Origin: an uncultured Bacteroidales bacterium
GTDB lineage: Bacteria > Bacteroidota > Bacteroidia > Bacteroidales > Bacteroidaceae
Assembly: GCA_902801325.1 (NCBI GenBank)
Contig: CADCHQ010000002.1
Span: forward strand, 99,289 to 163,288
Reading direction: 5' to 3'
DNA length: 64,000 nt
The position numbers and the translations under genes were made by a program. Under the pieces are notes generated by a model that was not told where the DNA came from, ran no database searches, and saw only the letters and a list, made by a program, of their open reading frames with translations. Below are positions 26,424 to 37,319 of this stretch, one piece after another; the stretch's first letter is position 1, and every line of letters begins with the position of its first letter.

Positions 26424-27950
26424 TTACTTGGGCAGGGTGACAGCGAAGTGGGGGTTGTCCGTGTGTGACTTGTGGACGAGGGACTTCAGTTCGGCCAGTT
26501 TTTCGGGATAGTCGGCTGCAAGGTTGTGATCCTCATGAATGTCGGTTGCCAGATCGTAGAGTTCGGAAACACCCTTCTTCACAATGAGTTTCCAGTTGCC
26601 CTGACGAACGGCAATCTGATTGGTCTCGTTGAACTCCCAGTAGAAGTAGTCGTGTGACTGCTGTGCGGCATCGTTGCCCAAGAGCGTGGGCAGGAAGGAG
26701 ATGCCGTCGAAGTAATCCTGTTCGCCCAAGCGAGGATTGCGGTACTTGGCGACATAGTCCTGCTCGCCAATGATGTCGCAGAAGGTGGGCATGATGTCGT
26801 AGAAGGCTATCGGGTGGTCGTTCTTCAGTCCGGCTGGTACATGACCCGGCCAACGGACGATGAACGGAATGCGGATGCCTCCCTCGTGGCACGAACGCTT
26901 GAGGCCCTTCAGCACGCCGTCGCGATTGAAGAATGTGGGGTCTGCCCCACCCTCCTCGTGAGGGCCGTTGTCGCTGGTGAAAATGAGGATAGTGTTGTCG
27001 GCCAAGCCCTTGCGCTCCAGCAGGTCCATAATCTGACCGACATAGGCATCGAGACGGGTGATCATGGCTGCAAACTGGGCGTGAACGTTGCCGATGGCGT
27101 GGTACCACGAGGCATCCTGACCGCCGAAACTCTTGTCCTCGCAGAACTTCGCCTTGTAGGCCAAAAGGATGCTGTCCTCAGGCTGGACGAGTTCGGCATG
27201 GGGAATGGTGTAGCTGAACAGTCCATAGAAGGGCTGACTGCCGTCCTGTTTGTCGAGCCACTGCATGGCCTTCTGATGGATGACGTCGGCACTATATTCC
27301 GGACGCTTGTAGTAATCTTCGCCATAGAAGGCGTGCTGAACATTGCCTTGCTGGATGTCGCGACTGACAGCCTTATCGCCATCGCTCCGACTGTATTTGT
27401 TCAGGAAATTGGGATAGTAGGAATGGGCTTCGAACTGACAGATGTAGCCATAGAACTCATCGACACCACGCTTCTCAGGCGTAGAAATACTGCCTTCATA
27501 GCCTCCTGCCCACTTGCCGAACTGGGCTGTGGTGTAGCCGTTTTGCTTCATGATTTCGGGGAGGACGACGTGAGCCGTATCAAGGGGATGCTGACCCACG
27601 ACGGCAAAGTCCTTGTTTCCATTATAGAGGACCTCACCCGAACGGTATTCCTTGTTGCCGCGAATCTCGCAATGGCCAGTGTGCTGACCCGTCATGAGGG
27701 AAGCACGCGAGGGAGCAGAGACAGGACTGCCGGCATAGGCCTGCATGAACTGCATGCCCTGCGAAGCCAAGCGGTCGATGTTGGGCGTGGAGATGTATTG
27801 CTGTCCATAACAAGCCAGATCGCCCCACCCCATGTCGTCGCAGAGGATGAAAACGATGTTGGGACGCACATTGCCCTGCGCCCAGGCATGAGTAGCGAAA
27901 AGGAAGGGGAAACTGGAGAACAAAAGTGCAGGAGTTCCGTTCATGGCCAT
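26424..27950 (-). CDS. Secreted sulfatase, S1 family, serine-type
   Basis: The 508-residue protein has a signal peptide ending near HAWAQ (residue 25). The metal site begins NIVFILCDDMGWGD. The formylglycine motif is SAPSRASLMTG with Ser78 in the place of cysteine, so it depends on an anaerobic radical-SAM maturase, which is not in this window. FTSDNGPHEEGG and DHNLAADYP are typical of the family. It removes sulfate from host or algal glycans; the substrate is not determinable. An alternative start is the Met at 27944. Its gene is monocistronic with its own promoter. Confidence 0.88.
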   Translation of the reverse strand: MAMNGTPALLFSSFPFLFATHAWAQGNVRPNIVFILCDDMGWGDLACYGQQYISTPNIDRLASQGMQFMQAYAGSPVSAPSRASLMTGQHTGHCEIRGNKEYRSGEVLYNGNKDFAVVGQHPLDTAHVVLPEIMKQNGYTTAQFGKWAGGYEGSISTPEKRGVDEFYGYICQFEAHSYYPNFLNKYSRSDGDKAVSRDIQQGNVQHAFYGEDYYKRPEYSADVIHQKAMQWLDKQDGSQPFYGLFSYTIPHAELVQPEDSILLAYKAKFCEDKSFGGQDASWYHAIGNVHAQFAAMITRLDAYVGQIMDLLERKGLADNTILIFTSDNGPHEEGGADPTFFNRDGVLKGLKRSCHEGGIRIPFIVRWPGHVPAGLKNDHPIAFYDIMPTFCDIIGEQDYVAKYRNPRLGEQDYFDGISFLPTLLGNDAAQQSHDYFYWEFNETNQIAVRQGNWKLIVKKGVSELYDLATDIHEDHNLAADYPEKLAELKSLVHKSHTDNPHFAVTLPK

Positions 27951-27972
27951 GGGATTTTTATCGTTCTGCGGT

Positions 27973-28004
27973 CAAAATTACAAAATAGTTATCGAAATGC
28001 CAAA
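27973..28004 (-). promoter_or_regulatory. Two-part promoter of the sulfatase gene
   Basis: On the minus strand TTTG (28001-28004) is followed 20 nt later by TAATTTTG (27973-27980), matching TTTG-N19-21-TAnnTTTG. The -7 box is 23 nt before the ATG. This is one of the best complete matches in the window. Confidence 0.7.
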
Positions 28005-28049
28005 ATATCCGACACAATAAAAGCCACTTGTGCGCGTTATATTATAGAG

Positions 28050-28230
28050 GACTCACCCCCTTACCCTACCCTCCGTCGAGAGTGGGGACTTGCTCCCCTT
28101 TGTGGGGCCGAATCCACATCCAGTGGATTCTTGCTCCGATGAACTACGCAAGCGTAGCCTTCGGCGTCCGATTACTCTAAAGGCCCCAGTCGCCCTATTA
28201 GAGAGGGGAGTAGATACGGACATAAAGGGT
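28050..28230. repeat. Long composite palindromic element, copy 1
   Basis: The block is modular: a C-rich arm beginning GACTCACCCCC; a 39-nt core at 28092-28130 with CTCCCCTTTGTGGGG and GAATCCAC...GTGGATTC dyads; a nested module with CTACGCAAGCGTAG at 28144-28157 ending CGTCCGATTA; and a closing module CCCCAGTCGCCCTATTAGAG. The core matches the inverted copy at 58443-58481 in 37 of 39 positions, but that copy lacks the nested module. It fills the gap ahead of the PorE-like gene; 27951-28239 has no other gene. Confidence 0.75.
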
Positions 28231-28239
28231 ATTATCAAA

Positions 28240-30397
28240 ATGCTCGCATATATATATAATAAGGTAAAGACGCAAGTTGCAAAACTGACTGCCCCCCTCT
28301 CTAGCAGAGAGGGCCGGGGGAGAGTCTGCTCTTTCCTCTTCATCACCTTTCTCTTCATCACTTCATCACTCCTCTTCTCTTCCTGCGGTGCCGAGACGAA
28401 CATCAAGAAGGGCGATGCCCTGTATGCCATCGGGGAATACTTCGATGCTGCAGCCGAATACAAGAAAGGCTACAGCCGCACCGCCGTAAAGGACAAGCCT
28501 AAGCGCGGAGAAAGAGCCTGGAAGATGGCCGAATGCTACCGGCATATCAACTTCACGGCCAAGGCCATTGGTGCCTACCAGAACGCTATCCGATACAAGT
28601 ATCCCGACTCGATGGCTGTGCTCTATCTGGCACAAATGCAACATAAGCAGGGCGATTACAAAAATGCCACTAAGAACTATCAGTTGTTCCTGGACAGCGT
28701 GCCCGGCGACCAACGAGCCATCAAAGGTATGCAAGGATGTACACAGGCCCAGATATGGAAGAAGAAGCCCACCCTGCACACCGTAAAGAAGGAACCCCTC
28801 TTCAACTCGCGACGTTCGGACTTCTCACCCGTGCTCTATGGCGATGAGTGGGACCAGTTGTTCCTGACCTCGACACGTCCACAGGCAAAGGGCAACGAGA
28901 TGAGCGGTATCACGGGCATGAAGGCTGGCGACATCTTCATGGCCAAGAAAGACGAGAAAGAGAAGTGGCAAGCACCAGAAGCCATAGAATCGGAACTGAA
29001 TAGCGAATATGACGAAGGAGCATGCTGTTTCTCGCCCGACGGCAAAACGATGTATCTGACCCGTTGTGCCCACGACCCCGACTATCCACGATATGCCCAG
29101 ATATTCAAAAGCCAACGAAGCGATGCCTCATGGAGTAAACCGCAGTTGCTGGAGATCTCAAAAGACACACTGACCAGTTATGCCCATCCTGCTGTGTCGC
29201 CCGATGGCAACTGGCTCTACTTCGTCAGCGATATGCCAGGCGGTATGGGTGGACTGGACATCTGGCGCATTGCCATCACCGAGAGTGGACTGGGTGGTGT
29301 GGAGAACATGGGTGAACCCATCAATTCGGAGGGCGACGAGATGTTCCCCGTCTTCCGACCCAACGGCGACCTGTACTTCTCTTCGAACGGACATGTGGGT
29401 ATGGGAGGACTGGACCTCTTTGTAGCTCAGCAAGACACTACGGGCAAGTGGACGGTGGAGAACATGAAGTACCCGATGAACTCATCTGGCGACGACTTCG
29501 GCATCACCTTCGAGGGACTACACAACCGAGGATTCTTCTCCTCGAACCGAGGCGATGCTCGCGGCTGGGACCACATCTTTGCCTTCGAGTGTCCAGAGGT
29601 GCTGCAGACCGTGAAGGGATGGGTATATGAGAAAGACGGCTACGAACTGCCTGCGGGCGTGGTGTATATGGTGGGCAACGACGGCACCAACCTGAAGCTG
29701 AGCGTCAAGGGCGATGGTTCGTTTGAGCAGGAAATCAAACCTAATGTCGATTACGTCTTCTTGGGCACCTGTAAGGGTTACCTGAACCATAAAGAAGACC
29801 TGCGCATCGACACGAGTTCGGTCAGTCGTGAGTATGTACTGCAATTCCCCTTGGCCAGCATCACAGCACCCGTACTTGTTCGCAACATCTTCTATGAGTT
29901 CGATTCTGCCGAACTGACTCCGGAAAGTACACCTGCACTCGACTCACTTGTCGTCCTGCTGGAAGAGAATCCGAACATCACCATCGAACTTGCCTCACAT
30001 TGCGACTATCGCGGTGCCGATGCCTATAACGAACGCCTTAGCCAACGGCGTGCCGAGAGTGTGGTGAACTATCTCATTGCTCACGGCATAGCCACAGACC
30101 GCCTCACACCTAAAGGCTATGGTGAATACCGACCGAAGATTGTGACCCGGAAGATTGCCGAACTAAACCCGTTCCTGGCGGAAGGCGACACACTGACCGA
30201 GGCGTTTATCCTGCGTATTGAAGACGAGGAGAAACAAGAAATATGCAACGCGCTGAACCGTCGTACGGAGTTCAAGGTATTGCGCACCACCTACGGTCTC
30301 TTCGACACGCTAAAGGCTGCAGTTGAGCAAGAAGAGAATGAACCGGAAGACAGTGCTGCCCTCAAGGAAGACGAAGAACCAGAAGAAGCGGAAAAAC

Positions 30398-30414
<17 letters not shown>
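28240..30414 (+). CDS. porE: PorE-like lipoprotein (TPR, propeller, OmpA domain) of the type IX secretion apparatus
   Basis: Starting at the ATG 28240, the product has 724 residues with a lipobox Cys49 (LLFSSCG). TPR-like helices occupy about 52-160. A PD40/WD40-like propeller spans about 185-450, with repeated blades such as SPDGKTMYLTR and SPDGNWLYFVSD. A carboxypeptidase-regulatory-like domain is near 455-530. An OmpA C-terminal domain (IFYEFDSAELTPES; SQRRAESVVNYL) spans about 545-660. This order matches PorE of Porphyromonas, which anchors the secretion complex to peptidoglycan. The signal peptide is odd: about 30 residues precede its hydrophobic core, 13 of them from a palindromic element. 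No later ATG would retain the signal. It ends by overlapping the convergent PAP2-like gene by 17 nt. Confidence 0.75.
28288..28326. repeat. Palindromic element in the signal-peptide region of the PorE-like gene
   Basis: CCCTCTCT-AGC-AGAGAGGG (28295-28313) is a perfect 8-bp stem. The element encodes APLSSREGRGRV in frame, between the start codon and the hydrophobic signal core. Confidence 0.7.
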
Positions 30415-31610
<1,196 letters not shown>

Positions 31611-31619
31611 TTAAAATAT

Positions 31620-31661
31620 TTAATGTTTAATGTTAAATGTCAAATGGTTAATGTCAAATGT
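31620..31661. repeat. Six 7-bp units between V-ATPase I and K
   Basis: TTAATGT, TTAATGT, TAAATGT, CAAATGG, TTAATGT and CAAATGT follow one another without a gap on the plus strand and run into the subunit I stop codon, 15 nt from the subunit K start. Confidence 0.65.
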
Positions 31662-33487
31662 TAATTCCTGAATGGATTGTAGGCCAGTCCACCACCCTCA
31701 TAACCGGAATTCTTGAAGAACTCAACGAACGTCAGACGCATGGGATGAACAAAGGCGCCAAGGACATTCATGAACATGTTGAGTGCGTGTCCAATAACGA
31801 AGATGAGCACCATCACGATGGGACCAAGTATGGCGTTGTCAGGAGCCAAGCCGGTGGCGAGGCTGTCGAACACCGTTGCAAGGATGCCACCAGAGAGTCC
31901 GAGGGCAAACAGACGAACATAGGAAAGCATGTCGCCGAGCATACCCGTAGCGGTGTTATAGGCATCCCACAGGCCCGATCCAACGTTGATGAGCAAACCC
32001 GTTGCCGGATTCTTCTTGTAGCGTCCAGGACTGTTCACGAGGAATGCCAATGCAAGTCCGGCATAGGTGAACCACTTGCTGATGCCGCTGTACTGAGGCA
32101 TCAACAACGTGACAGCCAAGGAGAGGATGACAAGCATCCAGCCTATGGTGGAAAGTGAATACGTGAAGCCCAACTGGATGGTGCGGTTGTAGGTCTTCAG
32201 ACACATGCCGAAGATAATCTGGATGAAGCCGAGGATGAGCGAGAGGTTGAACATCTGGCTGTTATCCAAGGCCACAACACTGCCCACCTTGTCGAAGAAC
32301 GGCACGTTGAGATCGTAGAGGTTGAATCCGAAGAATGCACCTGAGAGGAGTCCGCAGAAGAAGGCGGAAATGCCAAGTGTAAGCAGCAGATTCATGGCGG
32401 CACGCATGCCCTGACTCAGGTCTTTCACGAAGAACTTAACGGCCAGCGAAGCAAGGGTGATGAACAATCCATAGCCCGAGTCGCCCAGACAGAGTCCGAA
32501 GAAAATGATATAGAACGGTGCCAGGAAAGGCGTAAGGTCTAACTCATTATACTTTGGAAGCATGTAAAGCTCTGTGAACATTTCGAAGAGCTTGAAGAAG
32601 CGGTTGTTCTTCAAGCAGATGGGAATGTCATCTTCCGGTGTGGGGTCGCTAACCTGATACCACGCTTGATTGTCGGCAAAGGCGGCTTCCATCTCCTGTT
32701 GCTTAGCAGCAGGGAACCATCCGTTGAGCACCATCAAATGGTCGGCTGCAGCTGTCGTTGTTCCCTCCTTCACGGTGTCGAACTGCATCTTGGCATTCAA
32801 CACACGCAAAGCCTCCTCGACGTGAGGTAGGTTCTCTTGTGAGAGTTGGGTCAGGGCCTCGGTTTCCTGCTTCAGTTCCTGAGACAAGGCTGCATTGTCG
32901 TGCTGGAGTTTGCTTTGGGCAACCTCTGGCAGTGTGACACGAGTGGCAGGAATTTCTGCCGTCTCACCACGAGCCACAAGCACGAAGTAGGTATTTTTCT
33001 TGGCTTCAGAAACCACCATAACAGGATACTCATCCTGAATCTGCTTCTTAAAGACCTTGGTAGGAGCCACATAGAACTGCAGTTCACATCCTGCTGCTTG
33101 CATCTGGCTTTTCACCTGTTCGGGATCGAAATCGCCCCAAGGTTCCAGTTGCTTGAGCATGGTCTGCTGTTCTTCGTCCTGACGACGCATTTCGGCAAGG
33201 CGTTCATAGCGAGGAGTAAGCTGACTGATTAGTTCCAGTCCCTTCTCTGCATCGCCTTCTGTCTCTCCTGCCTTCAGTTTAGCGGCATCAAGCAGGCTCT
33301 TCATCTCCTTCTGCAGGGCGGTGCAAGCCTTTATCTGCTCCACATAGCCAGAGATGGTTTCTGACTGCTGAGGATTGACTTCACTCGTCACCACATGCAT
33401 GACACCGAGGTCTTGCAGTCGGTGGAGGAAATCCTCATATTCCCGATGATAGACCAGGAAGGTGAGTTTTTTCATTTTCTCTATCAT
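31661..33487 (-). CDS. atpI: V-type ATPase membrane subunit I (a-subunit homologue)
   Basis: The 608-residue protein has a long cytoplasmic N-terminal half with coiled-coil stretches (about 45-300) and a C-terminal half with seven or eight helices from about residue 330. PFLAPFYIIFFGLCLGDSGYG is the conserved entry to the membrane domain. It forms the stator half-channel for ion flow. It overlaps the subunit D stop by 4 nt (ATGA), implying translational coupling. Confidence 0.92.
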   Translation of the reverse strand: MIEKMKKLTFLVYHREYEDFLHRLQDLGVMHVVTSEVNPQQSETISGYVEQIKACTALQKEMKSLLDAAKLKAGETEGDAEKGLELISQLTPRYERLAEMRRQDEEQQTMLKQLEPWGDFDPEQVKSQMQAAGCELQFYVAPTKVFKKQIQDEYPVMVVSEAKKNTYFVLVARGETAEIPATRVTLPEVAQSKLQHDNAALSQELKQETEALTQLSQENLPHVEEALRVLNAKMQFDTVKEGTTTAAADHLMVLNGWFPAAKQQEMEAAFADNQAWYQVSDPTPEDDIPICLKNNRFFKLFEMFTELYMLPKYNELDLTPFLAPFYIIFFGLCLGDSGYGLFITLASLAVKFFVKDLSQGMRAAMNLLLTLGISAFFCGLLSGAFFGFNLYDLNVPFFDKVGSVVALDNSQMFNLSLILGFIQIIFGMCLKTYNRTIQLGFTYSLSTIGWMLVILSLAVTLLMPQYSGISKWFTYAGLALAFLVNSPGRYKKNPATGLLINVGSGLWDAYNTATGMLGDMLSYVRLFALGLSGGILATVFDSLATGLAPDNAILGPIVMVLIFVIGHALNMFMNVLGAFVHPMRLTFVEFFKNSGYEGGGLAYNPFRN

Positions 33488-34110
33488 GCCGTAGCCTCCT
33501 TCCTTTCTTCTTCCTCAGCCCTGCGTTTCTCTTGCAAAGACTTCAGAATCTTTTGGGAAGACTTGGAGAGGTTCTCCTCGTCCTCCATGAATCGCTTGAT
33601 CTTGCGCACTGCCTCTTGGAAGCCTGGGATCTGCACCTTCTCGAAAAGGTTCACCTTCTGGGTGGTCTTCTTTCGAGCATGTTCGAGCAGACTGGTCTTG
33701 GCCACCACGAACTCGCGTTCAACGGCAGTCTTGGCAAGTCCCTGCAGCAGATTGATGCCATCGAAGTACCACTTGGGCGCACTGAACACTCCAAACGGAC
33801 GGACAGCAAGCTGGATGTTGGTGAGAATGGGGACACGCACGCCCGCAATCTTCTTCACATCCATCTCCACGTCCTTCAGACTGACAAGCGACGCATCGAA
33901 CTCACCCCAAAGGGCATACATGCGTTCGTAGCCAGCAATCTGTTCCTGGAGTTTGCGCTCAAGTTCCTCGGCCTCCTCCTTGCATTTCTTCACCTCGAGG
34001 CGCAACGCTGTCTCCTTGCTCTTGATGATGGGCAAGGTGCGCTGACGCATCTTGAGGTTCTTCTCAATCTGCTGGAGCGATGTCTTGTTATATTGAAACT
34101 TTATTGCCAT
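33484..34110 (-). CDS. atpD: V-type ATPase subunit D (central stalk)
   Basis: The 208-residue protein is mostly coiled coil: helices at about 8-75 and 125-200 surround a short central segment (AVRPFGVFSAPKWYFDG). This is the rotor axle linking the catalytic head to the K ring. It is 30 nt after subunit B and overlaps subunit I by 4 nt. Confidence 0.92.
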   Translation of the reverse strand: MAIKFQYNKTSLQQIEKNLKMRQRTLPIIKSKETALRLEVKKCKEEAEELERKLQEQIAGYERMYALWGEFDASLVSLKDVEMDVKKIAGVRVPILTNIQLAVRPFGVFSAPKWYFDGINLLQGLAKTAVEREFVVAKTSLLEHARKKTTQKVNLFEKVQIPGFQEAVRKIKRFMEDEENLSKSSQKILKSLQEKRRAEEEERKEATA

Positions 34111-34140
34111 TATATTTAGTTGACTTGTTTACTTATCAAC

Positions 34141-35463
34141 CTATTTCCAATAAATGTCGGTAAACTCCTTCTTAATGTTGACTTCCTCCAGTTTGAAGTA
34201 CTTGCGGAAGAGGCTCCAAGTCACATCGAGCATCTCCTCGGTGTTGAGGTTGACGTCGATAGCCAGCAGCTTCGATGCATAGTCCTTGGCAAAGTCGAGA
34301 CAACGATTGTCGTAGTCGGTCAGGTCGAAACCATTCTCCAACTTAGTCTTGGCGTTTGCAGCGTCGGCATACAGACGAATAGCGGCATTCATCACCTGTG
34401 AGTGGTCCTTACGAGTCTTCTTTCCTGCAACGAGTTGCTTCAGACGAGACAGCGAACGGAATGGGTCGACAACGACCTTACCGATATCGGAGTCACGACG
34501 CAGATAGAGCTGACCCTCAGTGATGTAACCCGTGTTATCGGGCACAGCGTGAGTGATATCACCACCCGACAGCGTAGTCACAGCAATGATAGTGATACTG
34601 CCACCACCAACACTCTCGGGGAACTGTACGGCCTTCTCATAAATCTTGGCCAAGTCAGAGTACAGCGAACCGGGCATAGAGTCCTTCGAAGGAATCTGGT
34701 CCATACGGTTCGATACGATAGAGAGCGAGTCGGCATACGAAGTCATGTCGGTCAAGAGCACCAGAACGGTCTCATGCTTCTCTACAGCGAAGTACTCGGC
34801 GGCTGTCAGAGCCATATCAGGAACCAGCAGACGCTCTACGGCAGGGTCTTCGGTCGTATTGATGAAAGAGATAATACGGTCGAGTGCACCAGCGTTGGAG
34901 AACGTGTTGCGGAAGAAGTAATAGTCGTCATTGGTCATACCCATACCACCAAGGATAATCTTGTCGGCCTTGGCACGCATGGCCACGAGAGCCATAACTT
35001 CGTTAAACGGTTGGTCGGGATCGGCGAAGAAAGGAATCTTCTGACCCGAAACCAATGTATTGTTCAAGTCGATACCAGCAATACCCGTTGCAATGAGTTC
35101 ACTGGGTTGCTTGCGTCGAACGGGGTTCACACTGGGACCACCGATGGGAACTTCCTTACCCTCGATCTCTGGTCCGCCGTCGATGGGCTGACCATAAGCG
35201 TTAAAGAAGCGTCCTGCCAGTTGGTCGCTGACCTTCAGTGAGGGAGACTTACCGAGGAAGGTAACCTCAGCATTGGTGGGAATGCCACCCGTACCCTCAA
35301 ACACCTGCAGGGTAACATTGTCACCCATAATCTTCACCACCTGTGCCAGACGGCCATTGATGGTGGCCAGTTCATCGTAGCCCACGCCCTTTGCTTTCAG
35401 CGAACAGGTGGCTTTCGTAATCTGGCTAATCTGTGTATATACTTTTTGAAATGCTTGTGCCAT
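34141..35463 (-). CDS. atpB: V-type ATPase non-catalytic subunit B
   Basis: The 440-residue protein shows QPIDGGPEI, GIAGIDLNNTLVSGQKIPFF, where the P-loop is absent as expected for B, and LTDMTSYADSLSIVSNRMDQIPSKDSMPG, the region that meets the A subunit. It forms alternating positions of the A3B3 head. The gap to subunit A (35464-35542) contains AAATTAAAAAT-type short units. Confidence 0.95.
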   Translation of the reverse strand: MAQAFQKVYTQISQITKATCSLKAKGVGYDELATINGRLAQVVKIMGDNVTLQVFEGTGGIPTNAEVTFLGKSPSLKVSDQLAGRFFNAYGQPIDGGPEIEGKEVPIGGPSVNPVRRKQPSELIATGIAGIDLNNTLVSGQKIPFFADPDQPFNEVMALVAMRAKADKIILGGMGMTNDDYYFFRNTFSNAGALDRIISFINTTEDPAVERLLVPDMALTAAEYFAVEKHETVLVLLTDMTSYADSLSIVSNRMDQIPSKDSMPGSLYSDLAKIYEKAVQFPESVGGGSITIIAVTTLSGGDITHAVPDNTGYITEGQLYLRRDSDIGKVVVDPFRSLSRLKQLVAGKKTRKDHSQVMNAAIRLYADAANAKTKLENGFDLTDYDNRCLDFAKDYASKLLAIDVNLNTEEMLDVTWSLFRKYFKLEEVNIKKEFTDIYWK

Positions 35464-35542
35464 AGTATATGGAAATTAAAAACTAAAAATGAAAAATTAA
35501 AAATTGAATGCTTTGTCTCTAATGTACGTTAGTATTAACTTT

Positions 35543-37303
35543 TCACTTTTCATTTTTCACTTGACTGTCCAGCAAATTCTCAATCTGCTTGATGTAGTCG
35601 TAGTACTGTTCGCTCTTGTAGAGAGAGTAGTTCATCTGCTTGCAGAGGTTGATCATCTTCTTGAAGTAGTCAGTTACCTCGAGGAAGGTATCGAAGTGGA
35701 AATCCTTCTCGCAGATTTTCGTTACGACGTTCAAGATTTCCTCCTGACGCTCCAGTGAAGTCACGGCATCTACCTCGTCGAAGGCATCTTGCTGCAGGAT
35801 GACGTAGTCGATGATTTCCGACTTCCAGAATGTGATGTGATAGTCTACGGGTACACCGTCGTCACCAAGGATGTTGATCTGTTCAGCAATTTCCTTACCG
35901 CGTTGCATTCGGGTCTTCAGATCGAGTACCTTCGGAATCCACTCTTCATTGATGTGTCCCTTGATGTACTCTGCGAACTCGGGATATTCCAGATACTTCG
36001 AATAGGAATCGATGGGGTTCACGGCAGGGTAACGCTTCTTGTCGGCACGATCCTGTTCCAGAGCATAGAAGCAACGAGCCACCTTCTTGGTGTTTTCCGT
36101 CACGGGTTCCTTCAGGTTACCACCAGCAGGTGATACGGTTCCGATGAAGGTGATGGAACCGGGCTGACCATTATTCAGGAACACGTATCCTGCACGGCCG
36201 TAGAAGTTAGAAATCAAAGCACCGAGGTCCATGGGGAATGCATCGGGACCAGGCAGTTCCTCCATACGGTTCGACATCTCACGCAAGGCCTGTGCCCAAC
36301 GCGAAGTGGAGTCGGCCATAAGCAGGACGCGAAGTCCCATCGAACGATAGAACTCTGCCATCGTCATAGCGGTGTAGACAGAAGCCTCACGGGCAGCAAC
36401 AGGCATGTTTGACGTGTTGGCGATGATGATGGTACGTTCCATCAGTTTACGACCTGTGTGGGGGTCTACCAGTTCGGGGAACTCTGTGAAGATTTCCACA
36501 ACCTCGTTGGCACGCTCACCACAGGCGGCAATGATTACGATGTCGGCTTCTGCCTGCTTCGAGATGGCGTGCTGAAGCACGGTCTTACCCGTTCCGAAGG
36601 GACCAGGGATGAAGCCTGTACCACCCTCTACGATGGGGTTGAACGTGTCGATGGTGCGCACTCCCGTTTCCAGCAACTTGAAGGGACGGGGTTTCTGCTT
36701 GTAGTTGGTCATTGCGAACTTCACAGGCCAGTGCTGTACCATATCCACCTTCACTTCGTTGCCTTGCTCGTCCTCGAGCACAGCGATGGTGTCGTGAATC
36801 TTGTACTGACCGGCAGGAACGATGCTCTTGACCACAGCCATACCCTTCAGTTGGAAGGGAACCATGATCTTCAGAGGCTGATGGTTTTCTTCCACCTTAC
36901 CCAGCCAGTCGCTCTGCTGTACCTTGTCGCCGACCTTTGCCAAGGGTTCGAAATCCCAGATACGGTCGTTGTCAAGCGGTTCGGTGTATTGTCCTCTCTT
37001 CAAGAACACGCCTTCCATCTTGTCAAGGTCGTTCTGCAAACCGTCGTAGTTCTTACTCAGCATACCGGGACCAAGTTGAATCTCGAGCATGTGACCGGTA
37101 AACTCGGCCTCTGCACTCACCTTCAGTCCGCGAGTACTCTCAAACACCTGCACGTACACGTCCTTGCCGATGACCTTAATCACCTCGGCCATCAGACGGT
37201 CGCCGCCAGTTGTAATGTAGCATATCTCTCCCTGTATCACTGGTCCGTCCACCTGAAGGGTGACCATGTTGGAGACTACGCCACTAACTTTTCCTTTTGT
37301 CAT
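35543..37303 (-). CDS. atpA: V-type ATPase catalytic subunit A
   Basis: The 586-residue protein has the bulge domain typical of A subunits (about 110-190), the Walker A loop GPFGTGKTV near residue 235, the GERANEV motif, and ADSTSRWAQALREMSNRMEELPG. It hydrolyses or makes ATP in the soluble head. It lies 16 nt after the C-like gene. Order and composition match the spirochaete/chlamydia/Bacteroidetes type of operon. Confidence 0.96.
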   Translation of the reverse strand: MTKGKVSGVVSNMVTLQVDGPVIQGEICYITTGGDRLMAEVIKVIGKDVYVQVFESTRGLKVSAEAEFTGHMLEIQLGPGMLSKNYDGLQNDLDKMEGVFLKRGQYTEPLDNDRIWDFEPLAKVGDKVQQSDWLGKVEENHQPLKIMVPFQLKGMAVVKSIVPAGQYKIHDTIAVLEDEQGNEVKVDMVQHWPVKFAMTNYKQKPRPFKLLETGVRTIDTFNPIVEGGTGFIPGPFGTGKTVLQHAISKQAEADIVIIAACGERANEVVEIFTEFPELVDPHTGRKLMERTIIIANTSNMPVAAREASVYTAMTMAEFYRSMGLRVLLMADSTSRWAQALREMSNRMEELPGPDAFPMDLGALISNFYGRAGYVFLNNGQPGSITFIGTVSPAGGNLKEPVTENTKKVARCFYALEQDRADKKRYPAVNPIDSYSKYLEYPEFAEYIKGHINEEWIPKVLDLKTRMQRGKEIAEQINILGDDGVPVDYHITFWKSEIIDYVILQQDAFDEVDAVTSLERQEEILNVVTKICEKDFHFDTFLEVTDYFKKMINLCKQMNYSLYKSEQYYDYIKQIENLLDSQVKNEK

Positions 37304-37319
37304 AATATTTTTGTATTAT

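Noticed and set aside
28090..28239. Upstream start for the PorE-like gene
   Set aside because: It is translated from the composite palindromic element and would bury the signal peptide; the ATG at 28240 is preferred.
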